NCBI GenBank assembly: GCA_963666865.1 | Contig: OY763072.1 | Span: forward strand, 2,914,001-2,978,000 | Length of the DNA stretch: 64,000 bases | From: Bin87 sp963666865 | GTDB lineage: Bacteria; Chloroflexota; Dehalococcoidia; Lucifugimonadales; UBA3495 | Direction: 5' to 3' | Shown here: piece after piece, positions 18,056-26,522 of the stretch | Position numbering within the stretch: the stretch's first letter is position 1 | How the letters are laid out: every line of letters begins with the position of its first letter | Program-made: the position numbers and the translations under genes | Notes under the pieces: model-generated | The model's database searches: none | The model's input: the letters and a program-made list of their open reading frames with translations, nothing else | Told to the model about the DNA's origin: nothing

Positions 18056-18802
18056 TCATTCCCGGAGCGATTGCCCGCCGGCCACCGCCAGCGTCAGACA
18101 CCATACGGATACCGCTCCGGCCTGTTTCAGGGCGGTGGCGCAGCTTTCCAGCGTGCTGCCGGTGGTAGCGACGTCATCCACCAGGATGATTGCGGCGCCG
18201 TTCGGGTCGTTGCCGGGGGATACCGCCACGCTGCCGGCCACGTTCACGGCCCGCTGGTCAGCGCTGTCGATGCCCGCCTGCGGTTCCACCTGGCGGGTGC
18301 GCGTCAGTAATCCGGCGTCGTAGCGCAGGTTGCCGACCCTGGCGACGCGAACCGCCAGCAGCTCAGCCTGATTGTATCCCCGCTCCCGCCGGCGACGCGA
18401 GTGCATGGGAACGGCGGTCAATACATCGCCGGGCAGCGGGTTGTCGTTCAAATAGCCGGCAAGCAGATCCCCCAGCTGCGGCGCCGCGGCCTTGATCCCG
18501 CCGTACTTCAGGGCCAGGATGGCCTGCCGCACTGCCCCGGCATAGTGGAAAGGCGCGCGAATGCCGTCAAATTGGCGGACGCCCTCGGCGCAACGCTGAC
18601 AGCGGGCAAAATCGCCTGGGGTAGCGCAGATTTGGCAGAAAGGCGGCCGCAACGCGGGCAAGTCGTCAGCACAGGCGTCGCAGATTACCTTGCCGGAACC
18701 GCCGCAGCCGACACACTCCAGCGGATACAGCGTGTCCAGCAGCGTCCGGCCGGCCAGCCCCGCCATATCCCGTAACGGAGCCAGTCGATTGAATAAGGTC
18801 AT
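18056..18802 (-). CDS. comF: ComF family phosphoribosyltransferase-like protein
   Basis: 248 residues. N-terminal four-cysteine zinc-binding region (CVGCGG, CDAC, CQIC, CQRC) followed by a PRTase domain with AVPMHSRRRRERGYNQAE and the PRPP-binding loop AIILVDDVATTGST. ComF proteins are needed for natural transformation in several bacteria and act on single-stranded DNA uptake in the cytosol. It follows the NUDIX gene by 10 bp and is co-directional, so the two are probably cotranscribed. No other competence gene is visible. Confidence 0.9.
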   Translation of the reverse strand: MTLFNRLAPLRDMAGLAGRTLLDTLYPLECVGCGGSGKVICDACADDLPALRPPFCQICATPGDFARCQRCAEGVRQFDGIRAPFHYAGAVRQAILALKYGGIKAAAPQLGDLLAGYLNDNPLPGDVLTAVPMHSRRRRERGYNQAELLAVRVARVGNLRYDAGLLTRTRQVEPQAGIDSADQRAVNVAGSVAVSPGNDPNGAAIILVDDVATTGSTLESCATALKQAGAVSVWCLTLAVAGGQSLRE

Positions 18803-18811
18803 TGCCGCCAG

Positions 18812-19315
18812 CTACCGTTGGCCGTCGCGCATTTCCCGCCAGCGACGGATAATTTGCTCGTCGCGCGGAAACGCCAGCGGCGGCAGTGCCTCAAGTGAAA
18901 AAAATCCCGCTTCCAGCGATTCCGGCCCCGGCTCTAGGACACCGCCGGTCTCCGTGGTGGCGTAGGCGGCCACCACCACCGGATTGCCGGCATCCGAGAA
19001 AATGCCAATCAACTGTCCGACCTCCACCAGCAACCCCGTCTCTTCCCAAACCTCCCGCGCCGCCGCATCCTCGACGATTTCCCCCCGGTCAACATAACCG
19101 CCCGGCATACTCCACAAGCCGTAGCCCGTTTGCACCGCCCGCCGTACCATCAGCGTCTTGCCGTCGCGCTCAACGACGCACGCCGCCGCCAGCTTGGGGT
19201 CATAATAGACCACCCGGCCGCATTGCGGGCAAACCGGACGCTGCCGTCCCTCGTGCTCCCGCAGCGTGAGCCGCGCCCCACATCCGGCGCAAAACTTGTC
19301 GTTGCCTGTCATCAT
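18812..19315 (-). CDS. NUDIX hydrolase with N-terminal zinc ribbon (NudC-like)
   Basis: 167 residues. A zinc ribbon (CAGCG and CPQCG) is followed by the NUDIX box GGYVDRGEIVEDAAAREVWEETGLLV, complete with the G-x5-E-x7-REUxEExGU pattern. Related proteins act on NAD(H), ADP-ribose or other nucleoside diphosphates. Start chosen at ATG 19315: an in-frame ATG further upstream would translate part of the palindromic repeat at 19324-19350 (giving the repeat-typical residues DSGFRRND). First gene of a pair with comF. Confidence 0.85.
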   Translation of the reverse strand: MMTGNDKFCAGCGARLTLREHEGRQRPVCPQCGRVVYYDPKLAAACVVERDGKTLMVRRAVQTGYGLWSMPGGYVDRGEIVEDAAAREVWEETGLLVEVGQLIGIFSDAGNPVVVAAYATTETGGVLEPGPESLEAGFFSLEALPPLAFPRDEQIIRRWREMRDGQR

Positions 19316-19323
19316 CTCATTCT

Positions 19324-19350
19324 CGTCATTCCGGCGAAAGCCGGAATCCA
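19324..19350. repeat. Family B palindromic repeat
   Basis: GTCATTCCGGC-GAAA-GCCGGAATCCA: a short hairpin repeat immediately upstream of the NUDIX gene. The same unit recurs at 20451, 20503, 23239, 25770, 39482, 60608 and 63205. Confidence 0.8.
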
Positions 19351-19391
19351 CTGGCCGATCAAATCCTGTCTATCCTGTGCATCAATGAAAA

Positions 19392-20324
19392 CTATTCGCC
19401 CAGTACAGCCAACACCGCCTCGCGCGTCGGCATCGAATCCTGCGCCCCCACCTGGGTTACGGCCAGCGCGCCCGCGGCGCAGCCCCAGCGTACCGCCTCA
19501 TCCAGCGAACGCCCCTCCGCTAGTGCCACCGCCATCGCACCGTTGCAGGCATCACCGGCGGCCACGGTGTCCACCGCGTTTACTGGAAACGCAGGAACGT
19601 GTCCCCTCCGCTCGCCATCGTCCCAACAAGCGCCTTGCGCGCCCAACTTGATGACTGCCGCGCCAACGCCCCGGCTCACCAGTTCGCCAGCTGCTGATTC
19701 GGCATCATGGGTATCCCTTATTGGGTATCCCACCAGCGCCTCCGCCTCGGTTTCGTTCGGCGTAATTACCGAAACGTGCCGGTAAAAGTCCGACGGAATC
19801 GGTCGAACCGGCCCAGGGTCCAGTATTACGGTCACGCCGTAGGACGACGCCGTTGCCGCTACCCGCAGCGACAACTCAACTGAGACCTCCAGTTGAAGCA
19901 GCAGCGCAGACATCTGAGGCGCCATATCGGCTATGGCGTTGTATTCGCTCTCCCCGCAGGTATCATTGGCGCCCAGAACCTGCACGATCCGGTTTTGCCC
20001 GCCTTCTCCTACGCTGATTACGGCAATGCCCGAACTCACCCCCGACGTTACCCCGACGCCGTCCGTCTCGACTCCCGCCGACCGTAGCAGCTCAATCAAT
20101 TGCGCCCCAAACATATCGTCGCCTACCCGTCCCACCATCCTCGAGCGGGCGCCCATGCGTGCCACCGCCACCGCTTGATTAGCTCCTTTTCCGCCGGCAT
20201 AGGTGACAAAACGGTTTCCCACTACGGTTTCCCCATCAGCGGGCAAACGGTCTGCAAAGGTGACCAGGTCCATATTAATGCCTCCCAGCGACACGATCAG
20301 GGGCCGGTCATCATTTGTGCGCAT
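19392..20324 (-). CDS. rbsK: Ribokinase (PfkB family)
   Basis: 310 residues. N-terminal signature GGINMDLVTFADRLP and YAGGKGANQAVAVARMG; C-terminal PfkB signature AVDTVAAGDACNGAMAVAL containing the catalytic aspartate and anion hole. It phosphorylates ribose (or a related sugar/nucleoside) at O5 with ATP. NxxE motif is present as TPNETEAEAL. ATG 20324 preferred; a GTG four codons upstream is possible. No ribose transporter is adjacent. Confidence 0.85.
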   Translation of the reverse strand: MRTNDDRPLIVSLGGINMDLVTFADRLPADGETVVGNRFVTYAGGKGANQAVAVARMGARSRMVGRVGDDMFGAQLIELLRSAGVETDGVGVTSGVSSGIAVISVGEGGQNRIVQVLGANDTCGESEYNAIADMAPQMSALLLQLEVSVELSLRVAATASSYGVTVILDPGPVRPIPSDFYRHVSVITPNETEAEALVGYPIRDTHDAESAAGELVSRGVGAAVIKLGAQGACWDDGERRGHVPAFPVNAVDTVAAGDACNGAMAVALAEGRSLDEAVRWGCAAGALAVTQVGAQDSMPTREAVLAVLGE

Positions 20325-20450
20325 CAGGACAACCACGCGACATAACGAAAATTCGGCCTCACGCTAACACCAGTCATTCCCCCCGTCAACGCCGATACCT
20401 CACTCGCCAGGCCTTTTCAAAGTCCTTGCTGGCAATCTTCCCACCCAGAT

Positions 20451-20532
20451 CCGTCATTCCAGCGAAAGCCGGAATCCAGAGCATCCTAAAGACAAACACT
20501 TCCTGGATTCCCGCTTTCGCGGGAATGACGGT
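20451..20532. repeat. Inverted pair of family B repeats
   Basis: CGTCATTCC...GGAATCCAGA at 20451-20480 and TCCTGGATTCCCGC...GGGAATGACGG at 20501-20532. Together they could fold into a large hairpin. Confidence 0.7.
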
Positions 20533-20840
20533 TCGGGGTAAAGGGCTGGCATCCGGGACTTTGAAAAGGCCCTGCCCACTCGCGCGTATCCGCTTTCGGG
20601 AGTTCGTCAGAATCAGGACAGGATAGGACTTACGCACTTGAATACCTACGTTGATCCGCGAGCACGCCAAATACAATGACAAAACGTCCTCTGCGTCTTT
20701 GCGTTAATTCCCAGTGCAATGGCTCAACTGCGTAACTCCTGTCAGGATCTTCAGGATTGACAAGATGAGAACCATCTGCGGCGAAGCGTGCCCAATCCTG
20801 CTAATCCATAAATCCGGCAAATCCTGATTCTGACGATAAC

Positions 20841-20884
20841 ATGGTGAGCCTAACCATACCGCTCATGGTGAGCCTGTCGAACCA
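20841..20884. repeat. Family C repeat (two half-copies)
   Basis: ATGGTGAGCCTAACCAT followed by CTCATGGTGAGCCTGTCGAA; the same unit recurs at 37020-37070 and 40684-40861. Confidence 0.65.
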
Positions 20885-20910
20885 CGCGCCAATCCCATCC
20901 CCTGACCCCG

Positions 20911-20919
20911 TGCTATAAT
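20911..20919 (+). promoter_or_regulatory. Extended -10 promoter of the CoA-transferase gene
   Basis: TGCTATAAT (extended -10, TG-n-TATAAT) 33 bp upstream of the ATG; no clear -35, as is common for extended -10 promoters. Confidence 0.6.
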
Positions 20920-20952
20920 CCGGCAAAACTTGAAAAAGCGAGGACTCGAACG

Positions 20953-22176
20953 ATGTCGCAGCCTCTGGAAAATATCAAGGTCGTGGACCTTACCCGCACG
21001 CTGGCGGGGCCGTTCTGCACTCAAAACCTGGCCGACATGGGGGCCGACGTCATCAAGATCGAGGAACCCAACGACGGCGACGAAACCCGCAAGTGGCCGC
21101 CCATCTGGAACGGCGAAAGCACCCAGTTCATGTCCTTCAATCGCAACAAGCGCAGCCTCTCCGTCAACCTCAAGTCGGAAGAGGGCCTCGGAATCGTCAA
21201 GAAGCTGGCCAAAGACGCCGACGTGATGATCGAGAGCTTCCGCGCCGGCACGTTGGCGCGCATGGGCCTGGGCTACGATGACATCAAGGCCATCAACCCC
21301 GACATCGTATATTGCACCATCTCCGGCTACGGACGCACCGGCCCCATGGCCAACAAGCCCGGCTACGACCTCATCATCCAGGCCTACAGCGGCCTGATGC
21401 ACCTCACCGGCGCGCCGGACGGCCCGCCCCAGCGCGTAGGTTTCTCGTTGGTGGACCTCTTCACCGGCATGATGGCCTTCGGCTCAATAGTCACCGCCCT
21501 CTACCACCGCGACAAGACCGGCGAGGGTCAACTCATCGACACCTCCCTCCTGGACGGCCAGGTCGCCGCCATGAGCTACCACGCCACCGGATACATCGGC
21601 ACCGGTGTCGAACCCCATCGCCTCGGCTCCGGTCATCCCAGCCTGGTGCCTTATCAGAGCTTCCAGGCCTCAGACGGCTTCTTCATCCTGGGCGTCGCCA
21701 ACCCCAACCTCTGGGAACGTTTTTGCAACGCCATCGGCCACCCGGAGCTCAAAGACGATCCCAAATACGCCACCAACCCCGACCGGGTCGCCCACCGCGC
21801 CGAACTGGTGGATCACCTCAACAGCATCTTCGCCGACCACACCATCGCCCATTGGGTCAAGGTAATCGATGAAGCCGGCGTCCCCGTCGGCCCCATCAAC
21901 AAGACCTCCGACGTGGTGGCCGACGAACAGGTCAACGCCCGCGAAATGTTCCTTGAGATCGACCACCCCAACATCCCGGATCTGCGCGTGCCCAACTCGC
22001 CGCTGAAACTACGGGGTACTCCGGCCGCGCTGCGCATGGCTCCTCCGCTTCTAGGACAACACAATGAGGATGTGCTGGCGGAAATGGGTTACGACTCAGA
22101 GGCTTTTGCCAAGTTACTGGAATCGGGAGCTGTCGGAGAACCTAACAAGCAGCCTAGCGGGGTCGGCGGCCACTGA
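20953..22176 (+). CDS. CoA-transferase family III (CaiB/BaiF)
   Basis: 407 residues. N-terminal VVDLTRTLAGPFCTQNLADMGADVIKIE and SFNRNKRS are typical of family III, as are the ESFRAGTLARMGLGYDDI line and the region VGFSLVDLFTGMMA, which carries the catalytic aspartate. Members transfer CoA between carboxylic acids through an aspartyl-CoA adduct in an interlaced dimer. Single gene with its own promoter. The substrate cannot be read from sequence. Codons end strongly in C, as in other + strand genes on this side of the window. Confidence 0.92.
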   Translation: MSQPLENIKVVDLTRTLAGPFCTQNLADMGADVIKIEEPNDGDETRKWPPIWNGESTQFMSFNRNKRSLSVNLKSEEGLGIVKKLAKDADVMIESFRAGTLARMGLGYDDIKAINPDIVYCTISGYGRTGPMANKPGYDLIIQAYSGLMHLTGAPDGPPQRVGFSLVDLFTGMMAFGSIVTALYHRDKTGEGQLIDTSLLDGQVAAMSYHATGYIGTGVEPHRLGSGHPSLVPYQSFQASDGFFILGVANPNLWERFCNAIGHPELKDDPKYATNPDRVAHRAELVDHLNSIFADHTIAHWVKVIDEAGVPVGPINKTSDVVADEQVNAREMFLEIDHPNIPDLRVPNSPLKLRGTPAALRMAPPLLGQHNEDVLAEMGYDSEAFAKLLESGAVGEPNKQPSGVGGH

Positions 22177-22305
22177 TCCTAGTTGGTTCACACAACGCAG
22201 GTTATGTACATCCCAAGCGCGATTCCGCCAGGTTGTTGACATAACAACCCGCCATCCGGCAATGCAAAGGCGGCCCGCCGATCCCGGCTTCCATCCCGCC
22301 AACCT

Positions 22306-22334
22306 GTAGGGGCGAATAATCATTCGCCCCTACG
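22306..22334. repeat. Palindromic repeat, family A
   Basis: Identical core to the copy at 4515 (GGGGCGAAT / ATTCGCCCC flanked by TACG). It lies between the CoA-transferase and the tRNA operon, where it could terminate transcription. Confidence 0.85.
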
Positions 22335-22402
22335 CGTATCCGCCATTACTTCTCCTAAAACGCACCGCCTGAACCGGCACGCTACCGTGGACCTCCCGCT
22401 GG

Positions 22403-22431
22403 TTGCCGTATCAGGCAGGCGGGGCTATAAT
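22403..22431 (+). promoter_or_regulatory. Promoter of the tRNA operon
   Basis: TTGCCG (22403-22408), 17-bp spacer, TATAAT (22426-22431), 20 bp before the first tRNA. Confidence 0.75.
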
Positions 22432-22451
22432 ATTCTTACCAAGTCGCGCTG

Positions 22452-22527
22452 GGGCGGTTAGCTCAGCGGTTAGAGCGCCTCGTTCACACCGAGGAGGTCG
22501 GAGGTTCAAATCCTCCATCGCCCACCA
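22452..22527 (+). tRNA. tRNA-Val (anticodon CAC)
   Basis: Complete cloverleaf: acceptor GGGCGGT / ATCGCCC, anticodon stem CCTCG / CGAGG with loop TTCACAC, T-loop TTCAAAT, encoded CCA. Reads GUG. Confidence 0.95.
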
Positions 22528-22579
22528 ACCACCCCCGCCACGGCGACCGACTAGACCATTAACAACGCAAAACCACCTT

Positions 22580-22665
22580 GCCGAGGTGGCGAAACGGCAG
22601 ACGCGCTGCGTTCAGGGCGCAGTGTCCTTTAGGACGTGTGGGTTCAAATCCCTCCCTCGGCACCA
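22580..22665 (+). tRNA. tRNA-Leu (anticodon CAG)
   Basis: Acceptor GCCGAGG / CCTCGGC, anticodon stem CTGCG / CGCAG with loop TTCAGGG, long class II variable arm (TGTCC TTTA GGACG), T-loop TTCAAAT, encoded CCA. Reads CUG. Confidence 0.95.
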
Positions 22666-22676
22666 TTTTCCAACGC

Positions 22677-22752
22677 GCGCTTGTAGCTCAGTGGATAGAG
22701 CGCTGCCCTGCGGAGGCAGAGGTCGTGAGTTCGAATCTCGCCAAGCGCGCCA
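22677..22752 (+). tRNA. tRNA-Arg (anticodon GCG)
   Basis: Acceptor GCGCTTG / CAAGCGC, anticodon stem CTGCC / GGCAG with loop CTGCGGA, T-loop TTCGAAT, encoded CCA. The anticodon is GCG, not the ACG (inosine) form most bacteria use for CGY. Confidence 0.92.
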
Positions 22753-22783
22753 TTTCTTTTCTTTGCCATTCCCGCGCGGCCCA

Positions 22784-22860
22784 GGGCGGTTAGCTCAGAT
22801 GGTTAGAGCGTCTGCTTTACACGCAGAAGGCCGGGGGTTCGAGTCCCTCACCGCCCACCA
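22784..22860 (+). tRNA. tRNA-Val (anticodon TAC)
   Basis: Acceptor GGGCGGT / ACCGCCC, anticodon stem TCTGC / GCAGA with loop TTTACAC, T-loop TTCGAGT, encoded CCA. Reads GUA and, with modification, other GUN codons. Confidence 0.95.
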
Positions 22861-22908
22861 ACAACCAAGCCCACAATCAGACTCACGTAGCGCCGGATCG
22901 TCTCTGCA

Positions 22909-23223
22909 ATGATGGAACACCAAGGCATCCGTTGGGGCTACGTCTTCCTCCGCGCCCCCAATTTCCTCAGCGGCGAAGACCGTGAGCATCTGATGACCGC
23001 CGCCGTGGAGATGTACCTGGCCGGCGAGGAAGAGCGCAACGTGGAAAGCGTCGGTTACGAGGGCCGGGTCTATACCGAGCGCCGCTTTGAGATGCTGGGC
23101 GAGTTCGGCGGTCAGCGTTTCGACGTGGAACTGGAAACCACCTACGGCCGGGACACCGCAACCTTCCTGGTCAACGAACAGACCGGCGGCCACGGCGGCG
23201 GTTTGGGCTTCTCCCGCAACTAG
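22909..23223 (+). CDS. Hypothetical protein
   Basis: 104 residues, acidic, no signal peptide or membrane segment. Contains VEMYLAGEEERNVESVGYEG and FDVELETTYGRDTATFLVNE, which look like a small alpha+beta domain. Two adjacent ATG codons at the start, no clear Shine-Dalgarno. It begins 48 bp after the last tRNA. C-rich third codon positions match neighbouring genes, supporting a real gene. No family recognised. Confidence 0.6.
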   Translation: MMEHQGIRWGYVFLRAPNFLSGEDREHLMTAAVEMYLAGEEERNVESVGYEGRVYTERRFEMLGEFGGQRFDVELETTYGRDTATFLVNEQTGGHGGGLGFSRN

Positions 23224-23238
23224 GACTCTCTACCTCCA

Positions 23239-23324
23239 GTCATTCCCGACTCACCCCCGTCATTCCCGACCCACCCCGTCATTCCCGACTCACCCCCGTC
23301 ATTCCCGCGAAAGCGGGAATCCAG
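23239..23324. repeat. Family B repeat: three tandem half-units plus one full palindrome
   Basis: GTCATTCCCGACTCACCCC-type half-units (about 20-21 bp, three copies) run into a complete copy GTCATTCCCGC-GAAA-GCGGGAATCCA. Confidence 0.75.
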
Positions 23325-23351
23325 CGCGGCAGGGAAGGGTAGCGGCGAATG

Positions 23352-23360
23352 TGTTATATT
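23352..23360 (+). promoter_or_regulatory. Extended -10 promoter of the PAC2 gene
   Basis: TGTTATATT (TG-n-TATATT) 44 bp upstream of the ATG at 23405. Confidence 0.5.
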
Positions 23361-23404
23361 AGCCAAAACCTCAGCGTGGCAGCCCGGCAGGGAGGCGGTC
23401 CATT

Positions 23405-24355
23405 ATGCCAGAGGAACTTTTCACCTTCACCGACAAACCCGAGGCCAACTATCTGGTCGCCGGCTGGCGGCGCCAATGGTCCAATGGCGGGCGGATCTCC
23501 AGCGGCTTGCCACGATATCTCATCGAGAAAAACGGCGGCCGGCAAATCGGCCAAATGACCGAGTACGTCAACCAGATGTGCTACCCCTTCCAGGTGGCCG
23601 GGACTCACGACGCTTTCCGCCCGGCGGCATCCTTCCAGGAGGGCCTCCCCAACACCGCCATGTCGCGCCAAAACGCGTTCTATGAGATCGGCAGCGGGTT
23701 GTTGGTCTTCCTCGGTGAGGAACCATGGTATCGCCTCGACATCTACACCGAGGCGTTTTTCAACGCCGTCAGGGATCTGGGCATCCAGCAGACGGTGGCC
23801 GTCGAAGGCGTGAATGGACCGGCTCCGCCGGATCTGGAACGACGCATCACCTGCGTGTACTCCCAACCCGAGATGCGCGAGCAGTTGGAGCGCCACGGCG
23901 TGCAGTTCTCCAGCTACGGCAGCCGGGGACGGCAAGGCCCCACCATCGGCATGGCCCTGGTCTCCGTGGCCCACTATGAATACCCGGACATCCAAATGTT
24001 CCGCATGGGGGCCATGGCTCCCATGTATCCCTTTATGACCAGCAACAACAACCAGTTGGGCATCACCCAGGATCACCGCGCCTACTACGACATCCTGCGC
24101 CGCTTGCGCTCTCTGTTCAAACTCGAAATGGATCTCTCTGAGCTTGAACAGATGGGAAGCCGCGAGTCCCAGGAGTTGCTGGACAATCTGGAGCGGCTCG
24201 GCCGCACCAACAGCGAGGCCAAGCAGATCATCGACCAGGTCCGCCTCGACTACCAGTACACCCCCTACGTCGAGCCGGTGGATCTCGATCCGGCCTTGGA
24301 GGGAGCGTTGGAAAATATCCTGCGGGACATCGCTGAACCAGGCCAGGAAACCTGA
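23405..24355 (+). CDS. PAC2-family protein
   Basis: 316 residues. The opening LVAGWRRQWSNGGRISSGLPRYLI and the central VAVEGVNGPAPP and YGSRGRQGPTIGMAL stretches match the PAC2 (proteasome assembly chaperone 2) superfamily, an ATP-grasp-unrelated alpha/beta fold found in bacteria with or without proteasomes. Start preceded by GGGAGG. The C-terminal ~80 residues are helical (LDNLERLGRTNSEAKQIIDQV). No proteasome or Pup gene is visible. It converges on the amidohydrolase gene with an 18-bp gap. Confidence 0.75.
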   Translation: MPEELFTFTDKPEANYLVAGWRRQWSNGGRISSGLPRYLIEKNGGRQIGQMTEYVNQMCYPFQVAGTHDAFRPAASFQEGLPNTAMSRQNAFYEIGSGLLVFLGEEPWYRLDIYTEAFFNAVRDLGIQQTVAVEGVNGPAPPDLERRITCVYSQPEMREQLERHGVQFSSYGSRGRQGPTIGMALVSVAHYEYPDIQMFRMGAMAPMYPFMTSNNNQLGITQDHRAYYDILRRLRSLFKLEMDLSELEQMGSRESQELLDNLERLGRTNSEAKQIIDQVRLDYQYTPYVEPVDLDPALEGALENILRDIAEPGQET

Positions 24356-24373
24356 TCCTGGACGTCGCATCCC

Positions 24374-25753
24374 TCAAATCACGGGCCAGCGTGGTGGGTA
24401 ATCCACGCCGGTCCTTTTCATTAAGGCTTCCCCCAAATCCTGCACTGTGGCCACCAACTCCGGTTCGTCCACAAACTGGGGCCTGTGATCCGCCACCACC
24501 ACTTTGCCGTTCACGATCACGGTATGCACACTGCGGCCGTCGGCGTTGTACACCAGGTTGTTGATCGGATTGTGGAGGGCGGCCCACTCCGCGCGTCGGG
24601 TATCGAATAGCACTAGGTCGGCGAATTTACCCGGCTCAATTGAGCCGACTATGTCATCCATGCCCAGCGCTGCCGCCCCGCCGATGGTTCCCAGCTCCAG
24701 AGCGGTCTCCGCCGGTATCATCGACACATCCTGCCGCCCGTCCTTGTACAGCACCGCCGCCAAATATACGGACCGCAGGGTTTCCAACAGGTTGGAATTG
24801 TTGCCGGCATCGGTACCCAGACCCACCGTAGCGCCGCCGTCCAGCAACTCGGGTAGCAATCCGTGTCGCGTCATGCCGGCGCCACCCTTTATCGCGGCGG
24901 TCGGGCACATCACCACTGCCGTATTTCGTTCCGCGATGAGACCGGCTTCCAGTTCGGAAATCCCCAGGCAGTGAGCCAACGTCATCTCGGGAGTGAGAAC
25001 GCCGGAACGGTCCAGATACTCGGTCGGTGTGCAGCCATAGCTCCGCCGGCATTCTTCAATCCAACGGGGCCCATTGGTGAAATGCAGGGTCGAACGCGTT
25101 CCGGCGTGCTGGGCAATGTCATGGCTGCCCGACAGGAGTTCCGTCGAGCAGAACTCCGGTGAAAACGGCATTGCCCACGCCGAAACCATGCCGTCTAAAG
25201 CGCCGTCATAATCGGCTATCGTTTCTGACGTCATCCGCAGGGCTGCGTCAGTTTCGTACACGGGGAGGTTCAGTGGGTTGGGTTTATCCAGTACGTTACG
25301 TCCCACTATGATCCGGCAGCCTGATTGACGATAGGCTTCCATACCGGCATCCAGGTGGGTGGTGCTCCCCGGGTCAAGGAAGGTGGTGGTGCCGTATTTG
25401 AGCAATTCCGTGATGGCCAGCAAAGAAGTGGCGTACTCATCGGCATCCGTCATCGCGCCCTGCAACCGGAAAACGTTGGGCAGATATTGTGCGCCTAGGT
25501 CATCGGGAAACAACCCGCGCGCGGCGTGGGCGTAGCTTATGTGCATATGGCCGTTGACGAAACCGGGCGTCATGACCATGCCGCTGCCATCGATGACCGT
25601 ATCGGCGGCCACGTCGGCCAGTTCGGCCGCCTTGCCTACCTGGGCGATGCTGCTGCCGGCAATCACCACGGCGCCGTCGGAGATGATGCGCCGCTGCGGG
25701 TCCATGCTGACGATGTACCGAACGCCGTCGATTTTCAGAGTGGGTTCAGGCAT
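24374..25753 (-). CDS. Amidohydrolase (TRZ/ATZ, SAH/cytosine deaminase-like)
   Basis: 459 residues. The metal-dependent hydrolase core shows NGHMHISY (first two histidines), TLHFTNGP, TLAHCLGI (later His) and GLGTDAGNNSN (metal Asp). This pattern matches the chlorohydrolase/deaminase group that includes S-adenosylhomocysteine and 5'-methylthioadenosine deaminases and guanine deaminase. It hydrolyses a C-N bond in a heterocycle or amide. Start chosen at ATG 25753, with AGGA 8 nt upstream; a further in-frame ATG lies in the repeat at 25770-25815. Exact substrate unknown. Confidence 0.85.
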   Translation of the reverse strand: MPEPTLKIDGVRYIVSMDPQRRIISDGAVVIAGSSIAQVGKAAELADVAADTVIDGSGMVMTPGFVNGHMHISYAHAARGLFPDDLGAQYLPNVFRLQGAMTDADEYATSLLAITELLKYGTTTFLDPGSTTHLDAGMEAYRQSGCRIIVGRNVLDKPNPLNLPVYETDAALRMTSETIADYDGALDGMVSAWAMPFSPEFCSTELLSGSHDIAQHAGTRSTLHFTNGPRWIEECRRSYGCTPTEYLDRSGVLTPEMTLAHCLGISELEAGLIAERNTAVVMCPTAAIKGGAGMTRHGLLPELLDGGATVGLGTDAGNNSNLLETLRSVYLAAVLYKDGRQDVSMIPAETALELGTIGGAAALGMDDIVGSIEPGKFADLVLFDTRRAEWAALHNPINNLVYNADGRSVHTVIVNGKVVVADHRPQFVDEPELVATVQDLGEALMKRTGVDYPPRWPVI

Positions 25754-25769
25754 GGCAATTTTCCTGCTC

Positions 25770-25815
25770 GTCATTCCGGCACGTCATCGTCATTCCGGCT
25801 TCCGCCGGAATGACG
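25770..25815. repeat. Family B repeat with a half-copy
   Basis: CGTCATTCCGGCACGTCAT followed by a full palindrome CATTCCGGC-TTCC-GCCGGAATGACGG, between the nitroreductase and amidohydrolase genes. Confidence 0.75.
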
Positions 25816-25823
25816 GATTAATG

Positions 25824-26459
25824 CTAATCGGCCCAATCGCGGAAACCCCAGCGGTTGAACGACGTCACCTCAGCGGGCGGACGCCGGGTGGTGGGCCCGA
25901 AGCTGCCGCGAGGGTATCCGACGGGAGTGAGGCAGATCATTTCGGCGTATTCGGGCAGGCCCAGTATCTCCCGCACCTCATCCTCTTTGCGGTTGAGAAC
26001 CGTCGTAATGCGCGTGCCCAGTCCCAAGGCGCGGCCCGCCAGGAAAAGGTTCTGTATCGCCGGCCAGATTGAGGCGGCGTGACGGCCCCGATCAATGGAC
26101 TGGCCCGGCTGATAGCCGCTGCCGCGCGAGTGGTCGGCGCACACCACGATCATCGCAGGAACTTCGGGCATGTGGTGAGCCAGATAACGGGCGTGGCGAT
26201 ACACCCGGGTCTCCGTTGGCGACGGTTCCCAACCCATAGCATCCAACCAGGTGTTCTTGTAAAGCTCGCCCAGGGAACGCACGGTGCCCGGGTCGTTGAC
26301 CACCACGAACTCCCACGGTTGGGTGTTGCCTCCGTTGGGGGCCCGCACGGCGGCGTCGATCATCTGCTGCAAAGCCCTTTGGGGAACCGGATCGGGCTTG
26401 TAGCGGGTAATCTGTCGCTGGCTGTAAATTGCGTCGAAGAGGTCAATCTGGTCGGCCAT
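25824..26459 (-). CDS. Nitroreductase family protein
   Basis: 211 residues, FMN-dependent oxidoreductase fold. FMN-binding features: SQRQITRYKPDPVP near the N terminus, APNGGNTQPWEFVVV, and SIWPAIQNLFLAGRALGLGTRITTV followed by VGYPRGSFGP. Strong Shine-Dalgarno GGAGGATAACC before the ATG. Members reduce nitro groups, quinones or flavins with NAD(P)H, and some act in dehalogenation or ring opening. Context does not narrow the substrate. Confidence 0.9.
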   Translation of the reverse strand: MADQIDLFDAIYSQRQITRYKPDPVPQRALQQMIDAAVRAPNGGNTQPWEFVVVNDPGTVRSLGELYKNTWLDAMGWEPSPTETRVYRHARYLAHHMPEVPAMIVVCADHSRGSGYQPGQSIDRGRHAASIWPAIQNLFLAGRALGLGTRITTVLNRKEDEVREILGLPEYAEMICLTPVGYPRGSFGPTTRRPPAEVTSFNRWGFRDWAD

Positions 26460-26522
26460 AACGGTTATCCTCCAGTCAGTGCCGCGTGATGGCGCCCATT
26501 ATAGCCGCAATGTCAGCCGCCC

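Larger units (their letters stand above)
20325..20910. other. Intergenic region with repeats (no gene)
   Basis: About 590 bp without coding potential. It holds two family B copies in inverted order (20451-20476 and 20503-20532) separated by 26 bp, and a family C element (20841-20884). Between them is unstructured sequence; short open frames here are translations of the repeats. Confidence 0.7.

Noticed and set aside
23239..23324. Tandem CATTCCCGACTCACCCC units considered as a CRISPR array
   Set aside because: Units are directly adjacent with no unique spacers, and they decay from the family B palindrome found elsewhere; no cas genes.
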